DNA of 42,561 bases from Acidobacteriota bacterium (GTDB lineage: Bacteria > Acidobacteriota > Vicinamibacteria > Vicinamibacterales > UBA8438), in assembly GCA_002726085.1 (NCBI GenBank), contig PBRZ01000080.1, forward strand, positions 54,925 through 97,485. The letters are read 5' to 3'. This document shows, one piece after another, positions 1 through 8,906 of the stretch. Both the position numbers and the translations under genes were made by a program. How positions within the stretch are numbered: position 1 is the first letter of the stretch; the number at the start of each line of letters is the position of its first letter. The notes beneath the pieces are model-generated. The model searched no databases. It was not told the origin of the DNA and saw only the letters and a list, made by a program, of their open reading frames with translations.

Positions 1-663
1 CACGGCGCGTCCCTCCATGGTCGTGGTCTCGGCCAGGTCCTGGGGTCTCGACCCGTCGTCCGGCCACGGCGCGAACGCGGGCTCTTCCCCCGTCGTCCGA
101 TAGACGAAATCCACCCGCGTGTCGAACGAACAGTCCGCGTCCATCCCATCGCCCAGTAGCAGGTCGCCGTTGCCAATGGCGAATTGTCTGGCCTCGCCGT
201 CACGCCCCGAGCCAAGCTCTCCAAGGCAGAAGTAGGGCTCGAGATGCTCGCCAGAGAAGATGGGCCCCGCGAGCGGGTAGCTTGTTATCGTCAGTTTCGC
301 CTGTGCCTCCCCCAGGCTCACCTGTAGGGTGCTGTCACCGTCGGCGAGTCCCTCGAGCAGCCCCAAGAGCGCGTGGCCCGGGCGACCCAGCCGGTCGACC
401 GGTGCCTGGCGAAACGCCCTAGTAACATCGGTCCCGTCGAGCGCCATGGTTGCCGCCGCGGCATCGCCGTTGGGGGGAAGCTCCACACGAATCAGCGTGT
501 CCCCTCCACTGACCAGGTGTGCAGGGGTCGGCACGGTCGTCACACGCAGACCCGACACGGCCTCCTCGACAGGTGCCCCGTCGATGCACGCGCCCGCGCC
601 AAGGGCGCACGCCACGGCCACGCCCACTATCAGACCATCAAAGCGTCCACCGTCACTCGTCAT
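1..663 (-). CDS. DUF6351-like secreted or lipoprotein, N-terminal part (runs off the window)
   Basis: The minus-strand frame is open for 221 codons from an ATG at 663 to the window edge, so the C-terminus is missing. The N-terminus has a short hydrophobic stretch (residues 11-25) ending in GAGAC, with Cys26 as a weak lipobox candidate. An Ig-like segment follows, with the pattern ITSYPLAGPIFSGEHLEPYF near residue 130, then a Cys, then DADCSFDTRVDFVYRT. This resembles the start of DUF6351 proteins, large secreted proteins sometimes annotated as tannase-like. That match is from memory of the family pattern, and the function is unknown. The start lies 10 bp after the M2 peptidase stop, so the two genes probably share an mRNA. 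Confidence 0.6.
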   Translation of the reverse strand, partial: MTSDGGRFDGLIVGVAVACALGAGACIDGAPVEEAVSGLRVTTVPTPAHLVSGGDTLIRVELPPNGDAAAATMALDGTDVTRAFRQAPVDRLGRPGHALLGLLEGLADGDSTLQVSLGEAQAKLTITSYPLAGPIFSGEHLEPYFCLGELGSGRDGEARQFAIGNGDLLLGDGMDADCSFDTRVDFVYRTTGEEPAFAPWPDDGSRPQDLAETTTMEGRAV

Positions 664-673
664 CGACTCGCTC

Positions 674-2488
674 CTACCACCCGCACGACCGGCCCGCGTT
701 CTGCTCGTCCAGCCACGCCTGCAACGGCGCGAAGTAATCCAATATCGCCGTGGCGTCCATCTCCCGCTGTCCTGTCACCACTTCCAGCGCGTTCGGCCAC
801 GGCTGGCTGGCACCCATTTCAAGCATGGTGTTCAACCGCTCACCCGCTTCCAGACTTCCGAAGATCGAGCACCGATGCAGCGGCCCGTCGACATCGGCGA
901 CCTCGCACAGCGCCCGATGGAACTGAAACTGCAGGATGTGCGCAAGAAAGTATCGGGTATAGGAAGTGTTTGCCGGGATGTGATACTTGGCGCCCGGGTC
1001 GAAGTCTGCCTCGCTCCTCGGCACCGGCGCGCGGATGCCCTGATACTCCGTCCTGAGGTCCCACCAGCCCTCGTTGTACTCGTCGGGACCGATCTCGCCG
1101 GAGAATACTTTCCAGCGCCACTGGTCCACCATCAGTCCGAACGGGAGGAACGCGACCTTGTCGAGCGCCAGGCGCATGAGCAAGCCCAGATCCCGGTCCG
1201 CCTCGGGCACACGCCGAAGCAGCCCGACCTCGGCCAAATACTCCGGCGTCATCGACAACGCGATGGTGTCACCGATGCCCTCGTGAAATCCGTCGTTGGC
1301 GCTCGTGCGATGCAGCGGCGACTGCTGCTGATAGGCGCGCTGATAGTAGTTGTGCCCGAGCTCGTGATGAATGACGACGAAGTCTTCACCGTTGACGCCG
1401 ATGCACATCTTGATTCGAACGTCCGACTCGAAGTCCAGATCCCAGGCGCTTGCATGACAGACCGCGTCCCTGTCGACTGGCTGGGTGAAGAGCGACCGAT
1501 CCCAGAACGTGTCTGGCAGCGGGGCAAAGCCGAGCGAGCTGAAGAACCGTTCCCCGTAGCGCACCATCTCGAGCTCGTCCACCCGGTTCGATTCGAGCAG
1601 TTGAGTCAGGTCGTACCCGGGGTCGGACCGCGCCGGGCCCACGATGTCGTAGATGTTGGCCCAGGTCTGGCTCCACATGTTGCCGAGCAGGTGGGCCGGA
1701 ATCGGCTCGTCCGGTGGCACCACCGCCGTCCCATACTCCTCCCCGAGCTCGGCGCGCACATGACAGTGGAGCGACTCATAGAGCGGACGCACCTGCTGCC
1801 AGAGTCGCTCGAGCTCCGCCGTGAACGCATCAGGGGGCATGTCGTAGCCGGCCCGCCAGAGCTCGCCGAGATCCGCGAAGCCGAGGTCGCCTGCACCGGC
1901 GTTGGCCAGCTCGACGAACCGCGCATACTGCGCACGCATCGGCGGCGAGATGGTGCGCCACCCGGTCCAGAGGTCGAGCAACTCGTCGGTATCGCGGCTC
2001 TCGGCGATCATCCGCTCCATCTGCGGCAGATCCAGGCAGTCCTCCCCGTCGCCCGGGCAAACCAGCCCCTTGCCGTAGGTGCTCTCCATCCCCGTCGTGA
2101 TTCTGGACAGCTCCGCCTGGAGCGCCGGATCCTCCGGCGCCGCCAGCCCCATCGACGTCTTCAACAGCATCAGCTTGCGCCGAATCTCCTCGGGCAAGGT
2201 AACGCCATCGAAACGGGCCGCCTGGCTAGCCAGCTCCATCGTCGCGCCGATCAGGGCCGTCTGGGCATCGGCCGCAATGGCTGTCGTGTCGTCGGTAATG
2301 AACGTGCTCTGCACCCACGCCGCGCGCTCGGCAACAATCCAGTGCTCCAGGAGCCGTATCTCGGCGTCGTCGACGAACGCCCGCGCCTCCTCGACGGACG
2401 GTCCAGGCGCGGCACACCCAGCAGCCAGGATCAACATCACCAGACCACCGAGAGGCGCGAGACGGCTTCCCCCCGTAACGTGTCGCAT
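674..2488 (-). CDS. M2-family zinc metallopeptidase (ACE-like peptidyl-dipeptidase), lipoprotein
   Basis: Predicted dipeptidyl carboxypeptidase of the angiotensin-converting-enzyme family, which clips dipeptides from peptide C-termini in the periplasm or at the cell surface. The 604 residues fit the usual bacterial M2 length. The signal peptide ends in LAAGC, so Cys25 is the likely lipidation site. The zinc site HELGH spans residues 375-379, with the third ligand Glu403 in FHEGIGD, the classic gluzincin spacing. The substrate-side motif SANDGFHE and the tail segment YFLAHILQFQFHRALC are typical of the family. The gene follows purA after 44 bp and precedes a second secreted protein after 10 bp. 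I see no defect in it. Confidence 0.93.
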   Translation of the reverse strand: MRHVTGGSRLAPLGGLVMLILAAGCAAPGPSVEEARAFVDDAEIRLLEHWIVAERAAWVQSTFITDDTTAIAADAQTALIGATMELASQAARFDGVTLPEEIRRKLMLLKTSMGLAAPEDPALQAELSRITTGMESTYGKGLVCPGDGEDCLDLPQMERMIAESRDTDELLDLWTGWRTISPPMRAQYARFVELANAGAGDLGFADLGELWRAGYDMPPDAFTAELERLWQQVRPLYESLHCHVRAELGEEYGTAVVPPDEPIPAHLLGNMWSQTWANIYDIVGPARSDPGYDLTQLLESNRVDELEMVRYGERFFSSLGFAPLPDTFWDRSLFTQPVDRDAVCHASAWDLDFESDVRIKMCIGVNGEDFVVIHHELGHNYYQRAYQQQSPLHRTSANDGFHEGIGDTIALSMTPEYLAEVGLLRRVPEADRDLGLLMRLALDKVAFLPFGLMVDQWRWKVFSGEIGPDEYNEGWWDLRTEYQGIRAPVPRSEADFDPGAKYHIPANTSYTRYFLAHILQFQFHRALCEVADVDGPLHRCSIFGSLEAGERLNTMLEMGASQPWPNALEVVTGQREMDATAILDYFAPLQAWLDEQNAGRSCGW

Positions 2489-2494
2489 ACCTGT

Positions 2495-2524
2495 TTCTTC
2501 TGACTTCTGCCTTCTCGCTCCTCG
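2495..2524. repeat. Short TC-rich 7-bp-phased intergenic repeat
   Basis: Between purA and the peptidase gene the plus strand reads TTCTGAC, TTCTGCC, TTCTCGC in 7-bp steps. The same 7-mers recur in intergenic gaps at 14.8, 24.5, 27.9, 37.0 and 40.3 kb. This copy lacks the hairpin module present in the longer members. Confidence 0.5.
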
Positions 2525-2532
2525 ACAGCGTT

Positions 2533-3858
2533 CTACGACGCGGACGTCGACATCGCGCGTTCCGCTTGCCAGCGATCGATCAGCCCCCCGGCCACGAGAA
2601 TGGTGTCGGCGCGGTCTGACCCGGTCGAGACGATCGCGATGGGAACACCCGTGACCTCCTCGATCCGCTGGAGATACGCCTGCGCTTCAGGCGGCAGGTC
2701 TTCGTACCTGCGAACGCCGGCGGTCGGGCTCGTCCACCCTGGCAGCTCTTCATATACCGGCTCACACGCGGCCAGCGTTGCGCCGTTCGACGGAAACTCG
2801 GTCAAGATCTCCTCCCCGTGCCTGTAGCCGGTGCACAACGGAATCTCGTCGAGCCCATCCAACACGTCAAGCTTCGTGACCGCGAGCGCATCCAGCCCGC
2901 TGATCCGCACCGCGTAGCGCACCGCCACCGCGTCGTACCATCCACAACGACGTGGGCGGCCGGTCGAGGCGCCGTACTCGCGACCGCTCTCGCGCAACTG
3001 ATCCCCCATGTCACCATGCAGCTCAGTCGGTAGGGGGCCCTCGCCGACTCGCGTCGTGTACACCTTCGCGATGCCCAGCACCGCGCCAATCGAGCGCGGA
3101 CCCACGCCCAGTCCCGTACAGATGCCGCCGGCCGTGCTGCTCGATGACGAGACGAACGGATACGTCCCATGATCGATATCGAGCATCGTCCCCTGCGCGC
3201 CCTCGAACAGCACGCACTGACCGGCCTGTATCGCCGCCGACAAGAACAGGGAGGCGTCATCCACCCATTGTTCGAGTCGCGACCAGGTCGCGCGCACGTC
3301 CGCATGCAGAGTGCGCCAGTCGGTCTCCGCACCGTCGATTGCACGGTTCCGTGCCGACACGTTTTCCCGAATCGCCGCCGCCAGGGGGCCATCGGCCGAA
3401 GCGTCGCCCAGGTCCGCGATCCGGATCCCGCGGCGTCCCACCTTGTCCTCGTAACTTGGCCCGATCCCACGCGACGTCGTGCCGATTCGACGGTCGCCGC
3501 GTCGCGCCTCGGCGAGCACTTCGAGCTCCCGATGATAGGGCAGAATCACATGCGCCTTGTCGCTGATCAGCAGTCGGTCCCCGACTTCGATCCCCTGCCT
3601 GGCGAGGATGTCGACCTCGGCGAACAACGCATCGGGATCGACCACGACGCCATTGCCGATGACGCAGCGTACCCCGGGATGGAGAATGCCAGAGGGGAGC
3701 AGATGCAGGATGAACTGCTCGTCGCCCACGTTGACCGTGTGGCCCGCGTTGTGTCCGCCCTGATAACGAGCGACGATCGACACGTGCGGCGTGAGCAGGT
3801 CGACGATTTTGCCCTTCCCTTCGTCACCCCACTGCGCGCCGATGACCGCGATGTTCAC
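2533..3858 (-). CDS. purA: Adenylosuccinate synthetase
   Basis: Catalyses GTP-dependent condensation of IMP with aspartate to adenylosuccinate, the first committed step to AMP. The 441 residues are close to the family norm of about 430. The N-terminus IAVIGAQWGDEGKGK holds the GDEGKGK phosphate loop (residues 12-18). GGHNAGHT and the signature GIGPSYEDK are intact, as is QGTMLDIDHGTYPFV. Translation starts at a GTG (3858), preceded by GAGG at good spacing. The divergent gap to the ATPase gene contains three TGTTCAC copies, one of which overlaps the start codon. The peptidase gene follows on the same strand. Confidence 0.97.
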   Translation of the reverse strand: MNIAVIGAQWGDEGKGKIVDLLTPHVSIVARYQGGHNAGHTVNVGDEQFILHLLPSGILHPGVRCVIGNGVVVDPDALFAEVDILARQGIEVGDRLLISDKAHVILPYHRELEVLAEARRGDRRIGTTSRGIGPSYEDKVGRRGIRIADLGDASADGPLAAAIRENVSARNRAIDGAETDWRTLHADVRATWSRLEQWVDDASLFLSAAIQAGQCVLFEGAQGTMLDIDHGTYPFVSSSSSTAGGICTGLGVGPRSIGAVLGIAKVYTTRVGEGPLPTELHGDMGDQLRESGREYGASTGRPRRCGWYDAVAVRYAVRISGLDALAVTKLDVLDGLDEIPLCTGYRHGEEILTEFPSNGATLAACEPVYEELPGWTSPTAGVRRYEDLPPEAQAYLQRIEEVTGVPIAIVSTGSDRADTILVAGGLIDRWQAERAMSTSAS

Positions 3859-3883
3859 GCTCTGCCTCTGTTCACATGTTCAC
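3852..3883. repeat. Three TGTTCAC copies around the purA start
   Basis: TGTTCAC occurs at 3852-3858, 3869-3875 and 3877-3883, all in the same orientation, with the first copy covering the GTG start of purA. The clustering could be an operator or chance. No known regulator site is matched. The rest of the 3859-4163 gap holds only the putative promoter of the next gene and no coding signal. Confidence 0.3.
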
Positions 3884-4062
3884 GAGCGGTGCACTCAGGC
3901 AGCCCTCGTGGCCGCACCCAAGCGATCGATCCTAACAGAAGGCGACACACGGCGCACGACGCGAGAACCCGACACGCCCATGTCATCAGGGGACCTAACG
4001 AGGCGTTCGCACGACGTCGCAGAAGTCAAGCGAGAAATTGTTTATCCGAGAGCACGTTCGGT

Positions 4063-4091
4063 TTGACAATCTGTTCGCTCTTATTTACCTT
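4063..4091 (+). promoter_or_regulatory. Putative sigma-70-type promoter of the ATPase gene
   Basis: A consensus TTGACA at 4063-4068 is followed after 17 bp by TACCTT (4086-4091), a weak -10. It sits in a locally AT-rich stretch of otherwise G+C-rich DNA, about 70 bp ahead of the GTG start. Confidence 0.45.
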
Positions 4092-4163
4092 CTAGCGAGC
4101 CGAGTGATCATCCGCTGTGCTCCGCAGCGCGCCAACGATACGGCGTCACTTTGAAAAGAGCGA

Positions 4164-5318
4164 GTGCTGGCTGAGCGTCCTGCCGTCGAACGGAGAATAC
4201 TCGCCGCGCTCGAGGCGACCCCGCCACGGCTCCCGGTGATCGTCGGTGGGTGTGGCAGTGGCCGCACCACCGTCTTACATCGCCTTGCCGAACTGCTCGG
4301 GTCCGAGACGGAGTACATCGACGTCGAGCGTATCGCCACTACCCCCGAGGGTTGTCTCTCCTCGGTCACGCAGACGGCAGGGTGCCAGGCCCCCGAAATG
4401 CGCGCGGGCAGCGACGACACCGGCTCTGCCCGCGCGGCGTTCGACCACATCTGTCACTTCCTCGAGCACGCGCGCACACCGAGTGGGGCCAGCGTCACCT
4501 TCTTGCTCGATGAAGCACTCGAGGTCCGGACATTTGAGAGCTTCCCGGGACTGCGTGGCGCGCTGCGCGAGTTCTGGCAGACCCTGTGCGAGAGTCCGAA
4601 TCGATTCGTGCTGACGACCCGCTTTGCGACCCGCTCGTTACGGCTCTTTCGCGACGCTCCGGAGCGCTTCGAGTTCGTCCATCTGCCCCCGTTGACCCCG
4701 TCGGAAGTCACAACGGCGTTGACACGCCTCGACATCGGAAACACGAACGACGAACGGCTCGAACTCGCCCGTATCATTCACGCGCTGACCGACGGTCGCC
4801 CCCTGTATCTGCGTCTGCTTGCCGAGGCCACAGCGACCATGGGCGCCGGTGATCCGGTGAGCGCGCTGGCAGCGCAGATGGCACCCGGTGCTCCGCTCTC
4901 GATGGCCTGTCGGTTCTGTTACGAGCTGCGGCTCCATCGCGCGCGGGGGTACGGAGCGCTAAAGGCGATTCTTCAGATACTGGCTAAGGAAGAGCCCCTT
5001 ACGCTGACCGAGATCGCGCACCGGCTCCGTCGCACGCCGGGTTCGACAAAGGACTACCTGTCCTGGCTGGAGGATGTCGATCTGTTGACCGTGCGTCAGA
5101 AACGCTACAGCTTCGCCGACCCGGTGTTGCGGCTCTGGGTCCATCTCCATGGACAATCGAAACCGCCCGGTGAGGAAGACCTTGCCAGGGAAGCGCAGGA
5201 GTACGCCGTCAGTCGCTTCCCGTACATGGAGCCCGCGATGACGATGCCGGAGCGTCCCATTGCATCCGCCGACCGCGACGCGAAGGACCCCTCCTGGAGC
5301 CTGATCGAGATCGATTGA
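4164..5318 (+). CDS. P-loop ATPase with C-terminal winged-helix domain
   Basis: A 384-residue AAA-type ATPase of unknown role. The Walker A motif GGCGSGRTT lies at residues 28-36. A Walker B-like segment VTFLLDEALE and a sensor-like VLTTRFATRS follow. Residues about 268-320 (LTLTEIAHRLRRTPGSTKDY and onward) look like a winged helix, ending in a segment reading FADPVLRLWV. This order (ATPase_2-like core, then wHTH, then a short tail) is known from archaeal-type ATPases and some STAND-like regulators. The gene starts at GTG with AAAAGAG upstream and stands alone between divergent purA and convergent rnc. It could be a regulator or a defence-type ATPase, and the sequence does not decide between them. 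Confidence 0.75.
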   Translation: MLAERPAVERRILAALEATPPRLPVIVGGCGSGRTTVLHRLAELLGSETEYIDVERIATTPEGCLSSVTQTAGCQAPEMRAGSDDTGSARAAFDHICHFLEHARTPSGASVTFLLDEALEVRTFESFPGLRGALREFWQTLCESPNRFVLTTRFATRSLRLFRDAPERFEFVHLPPLTPSEVTTALTRLDIGNTNDERLELARIIHALTDGRPLYLRLLAEATATMGAGDPVSALAAQMAPGAPLSMACRFCYELRLHRARGYGALKAILQILAKEEPLTLTEIAHRLRRTPGSTKDYLSWLEDVDLLTVRQKRYSFADPVLRLWVHLHGQSKPPGEEDLAREAQEYAVSRFPYMEPAMTMPERPIASADRDAKDPSWSLIEID

Positions 5319-5330
5319 CCTCTCAGCCAC

Positions 5331-6284
5331 TCAGCCTCGGGCAAGCGCCTGCAGCGCGCGCTCGGCGGCCCGCTGTTCCGATTCTTTCTTGCTGAAGCCC
5401 TCACCACGAGCAAGCGGACGCTCCCCGGCTCGCACTTCGGTCTCGAACACTTTCCGGTGGGCCGGCCCGGTCTCGCCAACGAGGCGATACTGCGGCAACC
5501 CCATATCGCGAGACCGCAGACGTTCTTGCAGCGTAGACTTATGGTCGGCTGTCAGGCCCGGAGCGAGCGCCCCGACCCGCACCGCGTCGAGTTGTGGCCG
5601 GAACCAGCGCTCGATGAATCCTCTCGCCGCCTCGATGCCACCGTCCAGATAGACCGCAGCCACAATGGCCTCGAAGGTGTCCGCAATGAGCGACCGCTTC
5701 CGCCGGCCACCTGTCTTCTCCTCTCCGCGCCCCAGAAGGAGATAGTCGCCGAGTCCCAGCTCGTCACCCACTCGTGCCAGAGCCGTCGTCGACACCATCA
5801 TCGCCTTGGCCTTCGACTTCTGACCCTCGTCCCAGTCGGGACACTCACGAAACAGACGGTCCGCAATGACGAACCCCAGCACTGCGTCTCCCAAGAACTC
5901 GAGCGACTCGTTGTCCCGCACGCCCCCGCTGGCATCCTCGTGCGCCCGCGACCGATGCGTCAGCGCATGCTCGAGGAGGCCCCCATCGGTGAAGCGATAC
6001 CCCAGCACCTCTTCGACCGCGCGAAATTCGTCCCGGATCCGGGTCACCCGGTCCGACACCTCGCGCCGAAAATCGGCAATCAGCCGGGTCGCCCTCTCCG
6101 CATCGTCGGCACGCACGGTCAACCGCGCCTCACCGGGCGCGCTGAGGGGGACTGGCAAGATGGCATGCGACCCGTACGTGGACAACACAGCAGTGATGCC
6201 GTGGGTCTCGAGCAAACCTTTCACAACGCTTGCCTCGATCTCGGACTGGGTGCGGAAGACAACAGCAGGATCGGTCTCAGTCAT
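5331..6284 (-). CDS. rnc: Ribonuclease III with an N-terminal DUF2007-like domain
   Basis: Double-strand-specific endoribonuclease for rRNA and mRNA processing. The 317 residues exceed the usual 220-250 because residues 1-75 form a separate domain resembling DUF2007 (a small putative signal-transducing fold with the pattern EIEASVVKGLLETHGITAVL). The RNase III domain starts near residue 84. Its signature NESLEFLGDAVL lies at 125-136 with Asp133, and the second metal site DTFEAIVAAVYLDGG at 202-216 supplies Asp202 and Glu205. A dsRNA-binding domain covers about 247-315. The ATG at 6284 overlaps the phosphatase stop (ATGA), which supports this start. The frame stays open far upstream inside the phosphatase gene, but that part is antisense-like noise. 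An internal GTG near residue 76 could give a normal-length enzyme. Confidence 0.92.
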   Translation of the reverse strand: MTETDPAVVFRTQSEIEASVVKGLLETHGITAVLSTYGSHAILPVPLSAPGEARLTVRADDAERATRLIADFRREVSDRVTRIRDEFRAVEEVLGYRFTDGGLLEHALTHRSRAHEDASGGVRDNESLEFLGDAVLGFVIADRLFRECPDWDEGQKSKAKAMMVSTTALARVGDELGLGDYLLLGRGEEKTGGRRKRSLIADTFEAIVAAVYLDGGIEAARGFIERWFRPQLDAVRVGALAPGLTADHKSTLQERLRSRDMGLPQYRLVGETGPAHRKVFETEVRAGERPLARGEGFSKKESEQRAAERALQALARG

Positions 6285-8449
6285 TCGTCGGTCGTCGCCG
6301 CGGGGCCACCGGAGAGCTGCTCCTCGATGCGTAACAGCACGATGGTCATGTCGTCGTGCTGCTCGGCGCCACCGACAAACGCCTCCACGTCGCCTAAGAT
6401 CCGCTCCCGAAGCTCGTCTGACGGCAGGTGTGCATGCTCCTCCAGCAGGTGACTGAGCCGTTCCTCGCCGAACAGGTCCGACTCCTCGTTCATCGCTTCG
6501 GTGATGCCATCGGTGAACAGAACGAACAGGTCCCCGGCCGCGATCGGCAACGTGCACTCTTCGAGCAGTCCCGCAAACTTCTCTTCGATTCCCTCGAGAT
6601 GCAATCCAACAACAAGCCCGTCGGGTATCAGCACCTGGGAGCGTCCGCCCGCATGGCCATCGGCCGGCACGTAGATCATGGGTGTATGTCCTGCTCGCGC
6701 ATAGGTCAGTGTGCGGGCCTCCTGGTCCACGACTGCGTATGTCATCGTGATGAAAGTGCGGTTGTCGAGACTGCCCGACAGTATCTTGTTTACCTCCATG
6801 AGCAGACGCTTCGGGCTCTGGTAGATCTGGCTCAGCGACAAGATCAGGCCTTTGAGCTCGGCCATATAAAACGCCGCCGACGTCCCCTTCCCCGACACGT
6901 CGGCCACCAGCACACCGATCCGGTGCTCTCCGAGCGACACGAACTCGTAGTAGTCGCCCCCCACCTCCCGCGCCGGACGACACATCGCGTTCACCGCAAG
7001 CCCCGGGAACGACACCGTTCCCGCCGGCAACAGCGACATCTGGATGTCTCGAGCGATCCGGAGCTCCTCCTCGAGTCGACGCTTCTCCTCCGCCTGCTTC
7101 AATAGATCCCCGATGCTCCCGGTCATCGCGTTGAAAGACCCGGCGAGCTCACCCAGTTGGTCTCTGGCCTCGACCTGTATCCGATGCGAGAAATCCCCCC
7201 CCCGCACACGCTCGGTCCCTGTGAAGAGCTCGTGCACCGCGCCGGTGATCGACCTGGCCAGAGCGAATCCCATGACGAGTGCTACTGCCTCGATCGTGAG
7301 GAACATGACACTGAGCGCCATCAGCACGATCAGCAGATCGCTGGCAAAACCGAAGTCGCCGCCCCGCACCACCGGACCGAGGAAGGCGCTCGGCTGCACC
7401 TGAAAGGACACCGACCCCCTTCCTGTCATCCCGGTCGACCACTCGAGCAGGTCGAAGAACAGGACCCACGGCAAGCCGCCGCCACCGTCGACGACCGCAT
7501 TTCCATCCCTCGGGCTCAGCGCCACGCGCTGCTCGGCTGCCGCCGGGACGGCGACTGCTGTCTCTGATTCGCTCACCGGACGCTCGACGATCGCTTCGGT
7601 CAGCTCGATTCCATTCGCCGACTCGATTCGCTCGACCACGGTGCCGGCAATTGGCAAATCGACGACGACCGCATACACGCGCCCTCCGACATCGAGGGTC
7701 TCGGCGCCGCGCGCCACGACGGAACGGCGCCCCTCTCGCGCGGTCATCACGATTCCGCTGCCGGTATCCTCGAGCCAGGACGGAAACGCCGGGGGACCAT
7801 CGGTATGCCGCCACGGACCTGCGATGGCCCCGCCTATCGCCGATGCCGCACTGTCGCCCACCTTCGGCACGAAGGCGATCGAAGCCAGCGGATATCGCTC
7901 CGCGACGACCCTGAGCCGCCGGTCGAGCAGTGTCCCTACGTCCGCCACGCCTTCCGGTCTCCGCAGGTCGACAGCGGCCGTCGCGGCAAGCCCCGTCGCA
8001 TCGTCCACCACATCCTCGAAACTCAGCTGCACCAACGACGAGGTCACGATGCCCAGCATCAACAGAGCGGCCAGCAAGAAGAACGACACGATGAGGACGA
8101 TCGGCACGAAGCCGATGAAGATGTAGGACAGCACCAATTTGCGCCGAACCCGCCAGAGCAGTCGGCGTTGCAGCAGCCCGACGAGCCGCGCCAGTAGATA
8201 GCCGAGGGCGACCACCAGCACGATCGTCCCTGCCGTATCGAGCACCCAGAGCCAGCCCGCTGCGGCGGTGCCGAGCACGCTGACCACCAGCTTGAAACCA
8301 ACGGTCAAGAGGAGCACCCGTCCAAGCGGCGACGACGCCGTGCCACGCACTCTGGCCCACTGAGTGTCAGGCCGCGACGACGACGCTCCTTCTGGCCGCT
8401 CGAGCGGCAAGGTCCCTGGAGCGGTGGGCGGAGAGGACTGCGGCGTCAT
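6281..8449 (-). CDS. Membrane-bound SpoIIE-type PP2C serine phosphatase with HAMP domain
   Basis: Predicted RsbU/SpoIIE-like phosphatase that dephosphorylates anti-sigma antagonists or similar partners in response to an external signal. The 722 residues hold hydrophobic helices near residues 43-65, 70-90 and 108-135. An extracytoplasmic sensor region of about 230 residues follows, then a further membrane helix, a HAMP domain (FALARSITGAVHELFTGTER) and a short coiled coil. The C-terminal catalytic domain has VGGDYYEF, VADVSGKGTSAAFYMAELKG, VLFTDGITEAMN and a final EQHDDMTIVLL, which carry the metal-binding aspartates. It is the middle gene of cutA-phosphatase-rnc and overlaps rnc by 4 bp. No anti-sigma partner is visible nearby. 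Confidence 0.93.
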   Translation of the reverse strand: MTPQSSPPTAPGTLPLERPEGASSSRPDTQWARVRGTASSPLGRVLLLTVGFKLVVSVLGTAAAGWLWVLDTAGTIVLVVALGYLLARLVGLLQRRLLWRVRRKLVLSYIFIGFVPIVLIVSFFLLAALLMLGIVTSSLVQLSFEDVVDDATGLAATAAVDLRRPEGVADVGTLLDRRLRVVAERYPLASIAFVPKVGDSAASAIGGAIAGPWRHTDGPPAFPSWLEDTGSGIVMTAREGRRSVVARGAETLDVGGRVYAVVVDLPIAGTVVERIESANGIELTEAIVERPVSESETAVAVPAAAEQRVALSPRDGNAVVDGGGGLPWVLFFDLLEWSTGMTGRGSVSFQVQPSAFLGPVVRGGDFGFASDLLIVLMALSVMFLTIEAVALVMGFALARSITGAVHELFTGTERVRGGDFSHRIQVEARDQLGELAGSFNAMTGSIGDLLKQAEEKRRLEEELRIARDIQMSLLPAGTVSFPGLAVNAMCRPAREVGGDYYEFVSLGEHRIGVLVADVSGKGTSAAFYMAELKGLILSLSQIYQSPKRLLMEVNKILSGSLDNRTFITMTYAVVDQEARTLTYARAGHTPMIYVPADGHAGGRSQVLIPDGLVVGLHLEGIEEKFAGLLEECTLPIAAGDLFVLFTDGITEAMNEESDLFGEERLSHLLEEHAHLPSDELRERILGDVEAFVGGAEQHDDMTIVLLRIEEQLSGGPAATTDE

Positions 8450-8460
8450 GGAGGTCTGTT

Positions 8461-8811
8461 CTAGGCTCCGGTCTCATCGGTCCGGTCAGACGTAGTCGCC
8501 TCTTGGATCCACGCCAGATATCGCTCGTCCCCACCGATGACACGGAGCACGAGGAACTCTGGCGTGTCGTAGGGGTGCAGTGCACCAACGCGGCGCCGCA
8601 GCGCCTCGACCTTGTCCAGCGTAGTCTTTACGATCAATTGACGTTCGCGCGTCCGCTCGATTGCCCCGTCCCACCAATAGACCGACTCGCCCTCCGGCAG
8701 CACACTGACACAGGCCGCCTCACCGCCACGCACCAGCGCCGTGGCGAACGCCGACACGTCACCGTCGGTCGGAAAGGTGAGCAGCACAACAACGGGCTCC
8801 GGCTCAGTCAT
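8461..8811 (-). CDS. cutA: CutA1-family divalent cation tolerance protein
   Basis: Small trimeric protein linked to divalent-cation tolerance, with a biochemical role that is still uncertain. The sequence carries the family pattern: VLLTFPTDG at the start, AACVSVLPEGESVYWWDGAI, RQLIVKTTLDKVEAL, then HPYDTPEFLVLRV and a final YLAWIQEAT. I place the start at the ATG at 8811 (116 residues) because GGGAGG precedes it by 9 bases. A longer frame begins at 8844, but its Shine-Dalgarno would abut the ATG. The stop lies 11 bp before the phosphatase start. Confidence 0.9.
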   Translation of the reverse strand: MTEPEPVVVLLTFPTDGDVSAFATALVRGGEAACVSVLPEGESVYWWDGAIERTRERQLIVKTTLDKVEALRRRVGALHPYDTPEFLVLRVIGGDERYLAWIQEATTSDRTDETGA

Positions 8812-8906
8812 TCGTCCGCGCCTCCCGTCCAGGTGCCTTGACATCTCCTATGGGCGAGATCGTCACGTTTGGATCAACCTTTTCGTCGGCGCCAGAGATG
8901 TCTAGC

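Noticed and set aside
329-2503. Very long open frame (724 codons) on the plus strand
   Set aside because: It is antisense to the M2 peptidase, is Arg/Pro/His-rich with no family pattern, and the peptidase frame on the other strand has complete motifs.
6285-6983. N-terminal extension of the rnc frame to 550 codons
   Set aside because: The extra 233 codons overlap the phosphatase catalytic domain out of frame and look non-coding; the ATGA overlap gives a better start at 6284.
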